From assembly GCA_017745015.1 (NCBI GenBank), contig JAGIAF010000005.1, forward strand, positions 1-7,750: a stretch of DNA of 7,750 nucleotides. The letters run 5' to 3'. This DNA is from Bdellovibrio sp. GTDB lineage: Bacteria; Bdellovibrionota; Bdellovibrionia; Bdellovibrionales; Bdellovibrionaceae. The notes under the pieces were generated by a model. That model was not told where the DNA came from, searched no databases, and saw only the letters and a list, made by a program, of their open reading frames with translations. Below, one piece after another: positions 1 through 5,626 of the stretch. Positions within the stretch are counted from its first letter, which is position 1, and the number at the start of each line of letters is the position of its first letter. Position numbers and translations under genes: made by a program.

Positions 1-995
1 CTGAGATAGACCATAGTTAAGTGAAATTTTAAGCTCCCGATCTGTCTTGTGATGTCGAAGAGAAGTGCATCGAAATCGGCCTTGGGAGAGTCCTCAGTAA
101 GCCTTTTAAGCTCAGCATCTCCTGACTGCAGGGATTGTACTTGAAAATCCAATGTCGCATTGAAAGCGCTGGCTTTGACGGTGTCACGACCGGCAAAGAT
201 TAAATCTAACTGCTTTTGAGCGGCGGCATTCTTTTTGGGAGCCCAGTAGGCTCTTGAAACCAAAGTAAGGTAATTAAGGCGCAAAAGAATGTCATCCGTT
301 GAGTCCTCTTTGGGCGGAAGCGCCGGATAAAGACCGTATAAAAGCATTTGCTTGAAGTTCATCACGTGCGCTTTGGTATCGGCGACAAACTCTTGAGTAG
401 CCTGATACAGGTGAGTTTTATTGTTCCAAGGTGCTTTAAAGATTGTGTTAGATGAGCGCTCAAAAATTGTGAGGACCACTGGAAGTGTTGCCGGTGGATA
501 GCCATTAATGGCGACGAAGCGAATAACCGCTTGTTGAAAGAAAGAAGCTTTTTCTTCGCTAAACCCAATCAAGTGAGAGTGTTCGTGAAGCATCAAACCC
601 AAAAGCTGGCTTTTATAATTATCAAAATGAAGTTTGGTTTTAAGTTTTAGGATGCTGACGCAGATAGAATCGGGAGATCTAAATGCCACGGCGTCTTTGT
701 CCTCTAAGGCAGCCTTGCAAGGAACATCTCTGACAATGTGGACAGGGGTGCTTCTCACAACCTCAAGCAACTGGTCGAGCTCACTCGCGGAGATTGGCGA
801 CTGCTCTTTGTGCCATAGCCAGCTGTGAATCAAAAGCTGTTCATCGGTGGTAATTTTCTTCAACGTAGAGACTAGCAGCTCGTCGGTGACGAAATCGCCT
901 TGTTGAGAGTCACCACCGCTGCCAATGCGAACGGTATTGGCAAATGCAAACGAGCTTGTCGCCAAAACTATGACTAGTTCAAAAATTAGTTTCAT
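1..995 (-). CDS. Secreted HExxH zinc-metallopeptidase-like protein, 3' end cut by window edge
   Basis: I do not recognise a named family. The reading frame is open from an ATG at 995 to base 1 (331 codons), so the C-terminus lies outside the window. Residues 1-19 form a signal peptide (basic start, hydrophobic core, AFA cleavage site before Asn20), so the protein should be exported. Residues 137-141 read HEHSH, a HExxH zinc site with Glu138 as likely catalytic base, followed by Gly144 and Glu147; the spacing is HExxHxxGxxE. The rest is mostly helical with no other motif I recognise. Cys93 and Cys112 could form a disulfide. The start overlaps the stop of the upstream regulator gene (ATGA) and has a GGAGAG ribosome-binding site six bases upstream, inside that gene, so the two are probably co-transcribed and translationally coupled. 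Peptidase activity is inferred from the motif alone; the substrate is unknown. Confidence 0.85.
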   Translation of the reverse strand, partial: MKLIFELVIVLATSSFAFANTVRIGSGGDSQQGDFVTDELLVSTLKKITTDEQLLIHSWLWHKEQSPISASELDQLLEVVRSTPVHIVRDVPCKAALEDKDAVAFRSPDSICVSILKLKTKLHFDNYKSQLLGLMLHEHSHLIGFSEEKASFFQQAVIRFVAINGYPPATLPVVLTIFERSSNTIFKAPWNNKTHLYQATQEFVADTKAHVMNFKQMLLYGLYPALPPKEDSTDDILLRLNYLTLVSRAYWAPKKNAAAQKQLDLIFAGRDTVKASAFNATLDFQVQSLQSGDAELKRLTEDSPKADFDALLFDITRQIGSLKFHLTMVYL

Positions 996-1834
996 GTCGA
1001 GCTCTCCGCGATCAAATTCGTGCTGGTTGGAATCACATTCAAATTCATTTGGAAAATACGGGCTCCGCCCAGATCCTTAGAAGAGTATTTCGCAGACAGA
1101 AAATTTAAAAACTGGTCAATGTCTTGTTTCAAGTCCTGATACTCTTCATCTTTCAGAGTCATTAATAGCGTTTCCAGGTGACGTTCTTTCGGCGGCAAGG
1201 TTATGGCGTTTTGGGCCTCCATCAGGCTGTGATAGTGGAATGCCTGAATCGCGTCATTGCTGATCTCTGTCGGAATTTTTAGATCCAGATGGGTTGTGCT
1301 CCAGCATTGAGTTTCAGTGTCGAATTTAGCAAGGCCACAGTTGGCGATGTTCGCCAAAATATCTTGAACTTCGGGCAGGGGGATGTTGCAAGTATGCGCG
1401 ATATAGTCCGCCGTGCATTGTAAGGGCTCAAGACTCAGCAACAAGTGCACACGCGGTGTTTTCGGGTTGGACAGAAAGCCATACACATCACGTACATGAT
1501 TGTTAAATTGCTTTTTATTCAGCTTAAGAATTTTCTGAAAGAAGTATTCTTTGGTTTGAATTGTGGTGGCATCGGAATACCGAACTAAAAGTTCGAAGTA
1601 TTGAGCTTCTTCTTCAGTAAGCTCTAAGGATTTCAGAATTTGGGGCAATGATTCTGGGCTAAGATTTCTTTTCTTGGCAGCTACTTGTTGCAAAAAGCTG
1701 CGACTTTTGAACCCGCATTGTGTGGCCCAGGTACCAAAAGAGAAGCCGCGCGCATGTTCCTTATGGTGGTCGTACCAATCCTGAAGAAAACGATGGTAAT
1801 CGACATAGTACATAACTTGCGGTTTTTGCTTCAT
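992..1834 (-). CDS. TIGR02147 family (DUF4423) putative transcriptional regulator
   Basis: A 280-residue soluble protein with the layout of the TIGR02147 family, which is expanded in Bdellovibrio and Fibrobacter. Residues about 10-28 carry the opening D-Y-H-x-F-L-x-x-W/Y signature. Residues about 30-85 look like an XRE-type helix-turn-helix (FSFGTWATQCGF, then SFLQQVAAKKRNLSPE, then ELTEEEAQYFELLVRYSDA). Residues about 115-270 match the DUF4423 region, ending in the typical R-I-F-Q-M-N-x-x-V-I-P motif near 259-269. Length is normal for the family. DNA binding is inferred from the fold; no target is known for most members. The start at 1834 has AGGG eight bases upstream. The gene overlaps the downstream secreted metallopeptidase by four bases, a common arrangement of such regulators with a secreted-protein gene, so it may control its own operon. 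A palindrome lies over its ribosome-binding site. Confidence 0.88.
   Translation of the reverse strand: MKQKPQVMYYVDYHRFLQDWYDHHKEHARGFSFGTWATQCGFKSRSFLQQVAAKKRNLSPESLPQILKSLELTEEEAQYFELLVRYSDATTIQTKEYFFQKILKLNKKQFNNHVRDVYGFLSNPKTPRVHLLLSLEPLQCTADYIAHTCNIPLPEVQDILANIANCGLAKFDTETQCWSTTHLDLKIPTEISNDAIQAFHYHSLMEAQNAITLPPKERHLETLLMTLKDEEYQDLKQDIDQFLNFLSAKYSSKDLGGARIFQMNLNVIPTSTNLIAESST
1002..1007 (-). promoter_or_regulatory. Ribosome-binding site of the secreted metallopeptidase gene
   Basis: GGAGAG on the minus strand, six bases before the ATG at 995. It lies within the last codons of the regulator gene and supports the ATG that overlaps the regulator's TGA stop. Confidence 0.6.
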
Positions 1835-1842
1835 GAGTAGTC

Positions 1843-1862
1843 CCTGAGATTCAAATCTCGGG
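1843..1862 (-). promoter_or_regulatory. Palindrome over the regulator's ribosome-binding site (operator or RNA hairpin)
   Basis: A 20-bp inverted repeat: nine-base arms CCTGAGATT and AATCTCGGG with one mismatch around a CA centre. One arm includes the AGGG ribosome-binding site of the TIGR02147 gene (start at 1834). In DNA it could be an operator for autoregulation; in RNA the stem would hide the ribosome-binding site. Function is inferred from position and symmetry only. Confidence 0.4.
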
Positions 1863-1870
1863 ATCGGGAA

Positions 1871-1929
1871 TACCTCATAGAATTCGGGGTGTAACTAAGT
1901 AATTTGAGTGTTCGCCAAATTCTGAGGTA
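1871..1929. repeat. Imperfect inverted repeat upstream of the TIGR02147 gene
   Basis: The arm TACCTCA-TA-GAATT (1871-1884) is the reverse complement of AATTCTGAGGTA (1918-1929), apart from a two-base TA bulge. That gives 12 paired bases around a 33-base loop, and two further G-C pairs inside after a mismatch. In the minus-strand transcript this stem would directly precede the palindrome at 1843-1862. It might be a leader structure or a terminator-like element for transcription coming from the right. There is no U-tract. Confidence 0.4.
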
Positions 1930-2050
1930 AAACTGCATTTTTGCCACGGGATCTTGGCGGTTTACAAATGCCTGGAGAGCTTAGCCATTCCGGGGGAGGC
2001 TTGATGGGTCGGTCCAGAATTAAGTTCATCTTTTCCGTAGGGCCGTTCAT
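1895..2050 (-). CDS. Doubtful 51-residue proline-rich ORF
   Basis: An ATG at 2050 opens a 51-codon frame ending in TAG at 1895-1897, filling much of the gap between the TIGR02147 gene and the CBS-domain gene. The product is rich in proline and basic residues, has one cysteine, no signal peptide and no membrane segment. I do not recognise it. The ribosome-binding site is poor: GAGG touches the first ATG, and a second ATG at residue 8 has only GGAAAAG directly before it. It could be a small real gene, a decayed remnant of a larger gene, or chance. Confidence 0.2.
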   Translation of the reverse strand: MNGPTEKMNLILDRPIKPPPEWLSSPGICKPPRSRGKNAVLPQNLANTQIT

Positions 2051-2092
2051 CCTCAATAAAAGCTGTAAAGACGATTATTCAGCCAAGTTTTA

Positions 2093-2106
2093 CCGGGTCC
2101 GCCCGG
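2093..2106 (-). terminator. Weak hairpin downstream of the CBS-domain gene
   Basis: CCGGG and CCCGG form a five-base GC stem with a four-base loop, 22 bases after the TAA of the CBS-domain gene. On the minus strand it is followed by TAAAACTT rather than a U-tract, so intrinsic termination would be inefficient; mRNA 3'-end stabilisation or chance is possible. A second GC-rich inverted repeat (GGCGGC/GCCGCC, 2140-2156) lies within the last codons of the gene. Confidence 0.3.
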
Positions 2107-2128
2107 ATAGTCCTGATTTTTGAATTTA

Positions 2129-3160
2129 TTAAGGGCGGCGGCGGCCTCTTGCCGCCAAAAGCTTCTTCACGTAGCCATCGTCATCTTCGTCAAAAATATC
2201 ACCGATAATTTCTTCGAAGATATTTTCCATTGTGACCAGGCCCACAATGTTTGCCCGTTCATAAATGATCGCCATATGGGAGTTTTGCTCCTGCATTTTC
2301 AATAAAATTCTGAAGACAGGTTCGAAGGCCTTGAATTTCAAAACCGGGCGAATCAACGTTTGCCAGTCGATGTTTTTATACTTACGGGCGACAAAAAACT
2401 CTTTGGAGTTAATAAGGCCGACAATTTCATTATCGTGCATCACAGGGATGCGCGTATGCCCAGAATTAACGATGATCGTTTCCACATCCTCGATGGCATC
2501 GTCTTTACGGATGTAAACCACGTCCGACCACGGCGACATGATATCACGAGCAAGCATTTTGTCAGCGCTGACAAGGTTCATCACATACTGCTTCGTTTGG
2601 TGAGGCAGATCTTCGATTTCGATGTCGTGTTCATGCTTGTGATCTTCCGCGACCAAACCAAAGCTGAAAAGTTTTAAGATAAAGTGAGTGGACTTTTCAA
2701 GAATCCAAACAGCAGGGGAGAGAACTTTCTCACCAATATAAAGAGCACGGGCGGCCCACAAAGCTATTGAAAGAGAATGGCGAAGGGCCAACGTCTTCGG
2801 TACAAGTTCCCCAACGACCACGCTCAAATAAGAGATCGGCAATACAACCAAGGCGATAGAAAGTGCATCTGCCGTATTCTGGGAGACTTGAAACATCTCG
2901 ATTAATTTTGGAGAAAGCGCTTCCTCTGCACCAGCACCGCCGACCGCTGCAGCCACGGCACCTACGAGCGTGATACCAATTTGAATAACGGAAAGCGTGC
3001 GCTCAGGGTTGGCCTTCAATGCCAACAAGATGCGCGCCCGACGATCGGTATCGGAGATTCTTTGAAGCTGCATTTTTCGTACAGTCACAAATGCCATCTC
3101 TGCTCCCGATAAAAGCATATTGATGAAAAGGCAAAGAAGGACGACTAGCAGCTCAGCCAC
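2129..3160 (-). CDS. CNNM/DUF21 membrane protein with CBS pair (CorB/HlyC-like), no CorC C-terminal domain
   Basis: A 343-residue inner-membrane protein of the HlyC/CorB/CNNM family, linked in other organisms to Mg2+/Co2+ transport or resistance. The N-terminal DUF21/CNNM domain spans about residues 1-170, with hydrophobic segments near 1-22, 58-80 and 100-125, an SGAEMAFVTV segment after the first helix, and the conserved VVGELVPKTLALR near 115-127. A CBS pair follows from about 200 to 325, opening with DIMSPW where most members have I-M-T-P-R, and closing with the usual FEEIIGDIFDEDD. Family members of about 420-440 residues continue into a CorC/HlyC transporter-associated domain; here the protein stops right after the CBS pair with a basic RGRRRP tail. 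I chose the GTG at 3160 because AAGGAG lies seven bases upstream. The TTG at 3166 is only one base from that site. Substrate is not predictable from sequence. Confidence 0.88.
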   Translation of the reverse strand: MAELLVVLLCLFINMLLSGAEMAFVTVRKMQLQRISDTDRRARILLALKANPERTLSVIQIGITLVGAVAAAVGGAGAEEALSPKLIEMFQVSQNTADALSIALVVLPISYLSVVVGELVPKTLALRHSLSIALWAARALYIGEKVLSPAVWILEKSTHFILKLFSFGLVAEDHKHEHDIEIEDLPHQTKQYVMNLVSADKMLARDIMSPWSDVVYIRKDDAIEDVETIIVNSGHTRIPVMHDNEIVGLINSKEFFVARKYKNIDWQTLIRPVLKFKAFEPVFRILLKMQEQNSHMAIIYERANIVGLVTMENIFEEIIGDIFDEDDDGYVKKLLAARGRRRP

Positions 3161-3167
3161 GGACAAG

Positions 3168-3173
3168 CTCCTT
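3168..3173 (-). promoter_or_regulatory. Ribosome-binding site deciding the CBS-domain gene start
   Basis: AAGGAG on the minus strand, seven bases before the GTG at 3160. The alternative TTG at 3166-3164 is too close to be served by it. Confidence 0.7.
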
Positions 3174-3213
3174 GAAAGAAAAACGCAAAATAGGATGAAT
3201 TAAAATTTACGCC

Positions 3214-3242
3214 ACTATTGTGGCTTTTGGGGGCGGGGTCAG
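3214..3242 (-). promoter_or_regulatory. Candidate promoter of the CBS-domain gene with overlapping palindrome
   Basis: On the minus strand, CTGACC (-35, four of six matches) and AATAGT (-10, four of six) are 17 bases apart and lie upstream of the GTG at 3160. The -10 box sits inside a perfect inverted repeat, GCCAC-TATT-GTGGC (3211-3224), which could be an operator. The match is modest and could be chance. The rest of the 3174-3273 stretch shows nothing clear. Confidence 0.25.
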
Positions 3243-3273
3243 GATTCATGGACGAAACTCTATCAAAGAAAAC

Positions 3274-3320
3274 AAAAAGGTGCCTGCTTCTTTTTCGGAA
3301 AAAGAAGCAGGCACCTTTTT
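3274..3320 (-). terminator. Perfect 22-bp intrinsic terminator hairpin after the receiver-domain gene
   Basis: Arms 3274-3295 and 3299-3320 are perfectly complementary over 22 bases around a three-base CGG loop (A5, a GGTGCCTGCTTC core, T5, and the mirror). On the minus strand the hairpin begins within the TAA stop of the receiver-domain gene (3319-3321) and ends in TTTTTGTTTTCTTT, a good U-tract. It is also A/T-flanked on the plus strand, so it could work both ways. It should separate receiver-gene transcription from the CBS-domain gene. Confidence 0.9.
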
Positions 3321-3762
3321 AAATTGATTTAAGGATGAAATTGAACGAGCGCATCATGGAGCTGAAGGCTTGACGCTTATTGATAAAGCCCAGATACGAG
3401 AAATTACGCACCAATGGCAAATCCAGCTCTTCTTCGCTGTGACCTGTGTAGATCACCACCGGAATTGGTTTACGAATTTTGTGAACTTTCTTTTCCGTGA
3501 GCAATCGGTCCATTAACAAGAGTGTATCGCGGCCGCCCATTTGTGGCATCTGCCAATCAAGGACCACAAGGTCGTATGGCTTATTCGCAAGAAGTGGGAT
3601 GGCATCTTGTCCATCAAAAGCCATGGTCACGTCACACTTATAGTGATCAAGAATATGCGACATCAACTTCACTGAGTCCAAGCTATCGTCGATAACTAGA
3701 ACGCGTGGTATGCGTTGTTTCTCCAATGAAGGAGATGATGAAGGTGTGGGTTCAAGCACCAT
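3319..3762 (-). CDS. Stand-alone response-regulator receiver (REC) protein
   Basis: A 147-residue cytosolic protein that is one CheY-like receiver domain with no output domain. The acidic pair Asp25-Asp26 (VLVIDDS), the phosphate-accepting Asp69 (VVLDWQMPQMGG), Thr106 (VVIYTGHS) and Lys129 (GFINKRQ) are all present, so it should bind Mg2+ and be phosphorylated. The first 17 residues are a Pro/Ser-rich extension before strand one. With no output domain it probably acts by protein contact, as CheY or Spo0F do. No histidine kinase is nearby, so the partner is unknown. The ATG at 3762 has AGGAGAG five bases upstream. The stop codon overlaps a strong terminator. It lies 158 bases downstream of rny on the same strand, so read-through from rny is possible. 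Confidence 0.92.
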   Translation of the reverse strand: MVLEPTPSSSPSLEKQRIPRVLVIDDSLDSVKLMSHILDHYKCDVTMAFDGQDAIPLLANKPYDLVVLDWQMPQMGGRDTLLLMDRLLTEKKVHKIRKPIPVVIYTGHSEEELDLPLVRNFSYLGFINKRQAFSSMMRSFNFILKSI

Positions 3763-3789
3763 AGAGACTCTCCTGTCTTTTGCTTACAT

Positions 3790-3802
3790 GTTCAATTTGA
3801 AC
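3790..3802 (-). promoter_or_regulatory. Perfect 13-base palindrome upstream of the receiver-domain gene
   Basis: GTTCAA-T-TTGAAC, symmetric in both arms, 27 bases before the ATG at 3762. It could be a protein-binding site or a small hairpin in the leader. I found no convincing sigma-70 promoter in 3763-3888. A second small inverted repeat, AGATT-TGAG-AATCT, lies at 3809-3822. Confidence 0.3.
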
Positions 3803-3888
3803 CGAAGTAGATTTGAGAATCTTCTAAAAGAGTTTTTGTGACGGGATCTTAATAGAACGTCTGTGAAAAGACAGAGAATACTCACGTT

Positions 3889-3910
3889 GCTCCGGCCTAA
3901 AAGCCGGAGC
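3889..3910 (-). terminator. GC-rich hairpin after rny, without a U-tract
   Basis: GCTCCGGC and GCCGGAGC form a perfect eight-base stem with a six-base loop, ten bases after the rny TAA. On the minus strand the bases after it are AACGTGAG, so it lacks the U-tract of an intrinsic terminator. It is more likely a 3'-end stabiliser or an inefficient terminator. A weaker stem TCTGT/ACAGA follows at 3860-3875. Confidence 0.5.
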
Positions 3911-3920
3911 TGCAGCGGAT

Positions 3921-5504
3921 TTACGCGAGTTCTTTACGTGTTTGTTCGCTCACAACAGTCTCGCGAACGACAACAACTTTGATAGAGCCTGGGTAATTAC
4001 ATTCTTCTTCAATTTTCGCTGCGATCTTTTTAGAAAGATCGAGTGCGTGCGTGTCGTCAACTTTCTTACCGTTAACCATCACCCGACATTCGCGACCTCC
4101 ACTGAGGACAAAGCAATCTGTTACGCCTTGGAAGCTGCGAGCAATATCCTGTAGTTCAGAAACTTTCTGATTGTAGGACTCAATAGTCGAGCGACGTGCC
4201 CCCGGACGAGCACCTGACACTGCATCGGCTGCGATCACCAGGAACGCATGATCCGTGGAAGGTTGTTCGTCAAAGTGATGGGCTTTAACAGCGTGAACCA
4301 CATCTGGGGCCTCACCACGAGCAGAGATAAAGTCTGCGCCAATCACGGCGTGACCACCTTCTTGAACGTGGTCCATTGATTTACCAATGTCGTGAAGCAT
4401 ACCTACGCGACGTGCTTTCTTAATGTCGATACCCAGCTCTGCGGCCATCAATCCTGCAAGCCAACCTACTTCGCCACAGTGGAAATATTGGTTTTGCGTG
4501 AATGAATAACGGTAGCGCAAAGAACCCATCATCTGACGGATCTCTGCATTCAAACCTTCTAGCTTCAACTCTTTAGCCAAAGAGTCGCCATCGTGTTTGA
4601 TGTTTTTGAAAAGCTCTTTCTTCTGATTTTCTGCAATTTTCTTGATGAAATCAGGATTGATGTTTTTCTTTTCTTTGAAGATTCTTTCCAGCGTTCGGCG
4701 GGTCAATTCGCGGCGAACAGGGTCGAAGCCCGCAACGCCCACCATGTCCATTCCTTCTTCAACGATAATATCGCAACCGCAAGAGTCTTGAACGGCTTTG
4801 ATATTTGCGCCAGCAGGGTCACAGAATAATTTACGCGCGTGGGCGTCTGGGAAGTTGACGGCGCCAATGCCACGCTCAGCGCAGTAGGGACGAGCGAAGC
4901 GATCAATGACCAAGGCCAAGATTTTCTTCGCTTTCGTTTCAGCGTGTTCTTTGGTGTCCTCTTCGTGCTCTTGAGCCAAGCGAGCGGCACGACGAACAGC
5001 TTCTTCTTCCATCATGGTTTTCAACTGTGTTTTGAATTCTTCAGCAGAAGTATTCAGCTTCGCAGTTAATTTTTGAACGAACTCGTCGTTCAAAGATTTT
5101 TGTTGTTCTTTGATCTTACCAAGTTCAGCTTCCTGACCGCGCAACGCTTGTTCTTGCGTTTTTACATCAGCTTCACGCTCTTGAAGTTTCTTTTTCTCTT
5201 CTTGAACGATCGCGTCGGCCTTGGCTTTCTTTTCGTTTGCGACCTCTTGCAAGTCTTCAATGCGACCTTCTGACTTCAGCATGTCAGGTTCCACTTTGGT
5301 CCACATTTCCATTTCAATTTCTTGCACGCGCTCTTTTTGCTCAAGCTCTTTCAGCTCGATAGCTTCGTTAGCTTCATCCACAATCTCTTGAGCATCTTCG
5401 CGAGCAATGCGAAGCGTGCGTGCTTTTTGCAACTTGTGCAAGGCCCAACCCAATCCACCACCGGCGATCAATCCAACGAGGGCTGTAGCAATCAATGCAA
5501 TCAT
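3921..5504 (-). CDS. rny: RNase Y, membrane-anchored endoribonuclease
   Basis: A 527-residue protein, close to the roughly 520 of Bacillus subtilis RNase Y, which starts mRNA decay by internal cleavage at the inner membrane. An N-terminal membrane segment (about 2-23) leads into a long charged coiled coil (about 30-195), then a KH domain (about 215-275, with GFDPVRRELTRR at its end), an HD domain (about 335-432) and a conserved C-terminal region with YPGSIKVVVVRE. The metal-binding HD residues are visible: His342, His371-Asp372 in MLHDIGK, His409/His410, and Asp427 in AADAVSGARPGARR. The KH loop is altered: the usual G-R-E-G is Asp-Pro-Ala-Gly at 229-232. The ATG at 5504 is preceded by TAGGAG at seven bases. 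A likely promoter lies just upstream, divergent from that of the OsmC-like gene. RNase Y is common in Firmicutes and present in some delta-type proteobacterial lineages, consistent with Bdellovibrio. Confidence 0.95.
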   Translation of the reverse strand: MIALIATALVGLIAGGGLGWALHKLQKARTLRIAREDAQEIVDEANEAIELKELEQKERVQEIEMEMWTKVEPDMLKSEGRIEDLQEVANEKKAKADAIVQEEKKKLQEREADVKTQEQALRGQEAELGKIKEQQKSLNDEFVQKLTAKLNTSAEEFKTQLKTMMEEEAVRRAARLAQEHEEDTKEHAETKAKKILALVIDRFARPYCAERGIGAVNFPDAHARKLFCDPAGANIKAVQDSCGCDIIVEEGMDMVGVAGFDPVRRELTRRTLERIFKEKKNINPDFIKKIAENQKKELFKNIKHDGDSLAKELKLEGLNAEIRQMMGSLRYRYSFTQNQYFHCGEVGWLAGLMAAELGIDIKKARRVGMLHDIGKSMDHVQEGGHAVIGADFISARGEAPDVVHAVKAHHFDEQPSTDHAFLVIAADAVSGARPGARRSTIESYNQKVSELQDIARSFQGVTDCFVLSGGRECRVMVNGKKVDDTHALDLSKKIAAKIEEECNYPGSIKVVVVRETVVSEQTRKELA

Positions 5505-5524
5505 AAGGTACTCCTAACCTTGTT

Positions 5525-5554
5525 ATTTTAACCCCCTTGAGTGAAATAACGCAA
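5525..5554 (-). promoter_or_regulatory. Candidate rny promoter
   Basis: On the minus strand, TTGCGT (-35, plus-strand 5549-5554) and TAAAAT (-10, five of six matches, 5525-5530) are 18 bases apart. Transcription would begin near 5518, leaving a leader of about 13 bases that just includes the ribosome-binding site. Inferred from consensus only. Confidence 0.4.
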
Positions 5555-5566
5555 ACTTTCCGAGGG

Positions 5567-5595
5567 TTTACTTCCTGTGTTATCAAGATTAAACT
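5567..5595 (+). promoter_or_regulatory. Candidate promoter of the OsmC-like/arfB operon
   Basis: TTTACT (-35, four of six) and TAAACT (-10, four of six) are exactly 17 bases apart. Start would be near 5602, about 25 bases before the ATG at 5627, leaving room for the ribosome-binding site. It would exclude the in-frame ATG at 5597. Inferred from consensus only. Confidence 0.4.
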
Positions 5596-5616
5596 GATGC
5601 GCATTGACGAGGTTTC

Positions 5617-5621
5617 GGAGG
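5617..5621 (+). promoter_or_regulatory. Ribosome-binding site deciding the OsmC-like start
   Basis: GGAGG five bases before the ATG at 5627. The in-frame upstream starts at 5537 (TTG-type region) and 5597 (ATG) have no such site. Confidence 0.75.
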
Positions 5622-5626
5622 TTTTT

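Noticed and set aside
362..828. Frames at 362-568 (minus) and 634-828 (plus)
   Set aside because: Both lie inside the open frame of the secreted metallopeptidase (995 to 1, minus), which has a signal peptide, ribosome-binding site and conserved motif.
1941..2123. Plus-strand 60-codon frame in the gap 1835-2128
   Set aside because: It starts with a non-ATG codon, has no ribosome-binding site, and lies opposite repeats and the minus-strand transcription unit.
1835..2128. A known riboswitch such as GEMM in the intergenic gap
   Set aside because: The inverted repeats do not match any riboswitch core I recognise.
3942..5531. Several plus-strand frames and one minus-strand frame across rny
   Set aside because: They are out-of-frame shadows of a well-conserved RNase Y and have no ribosome-binding sites or recognisable domains.
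5578..5590. TTGATA on the minus strand as the -35 box of rny
   Set aside because: It matches the consensus well, but no acceptable -10 box lies 16-18 bases downstream.
5537..5626. Longer N-terminus for the OsmC-like protein
   Set aside because: No ribosome-binding site precedes the upstream starts, the extension covers the candidate promoter, and the OsmC fold begins at the ATG at 5627.
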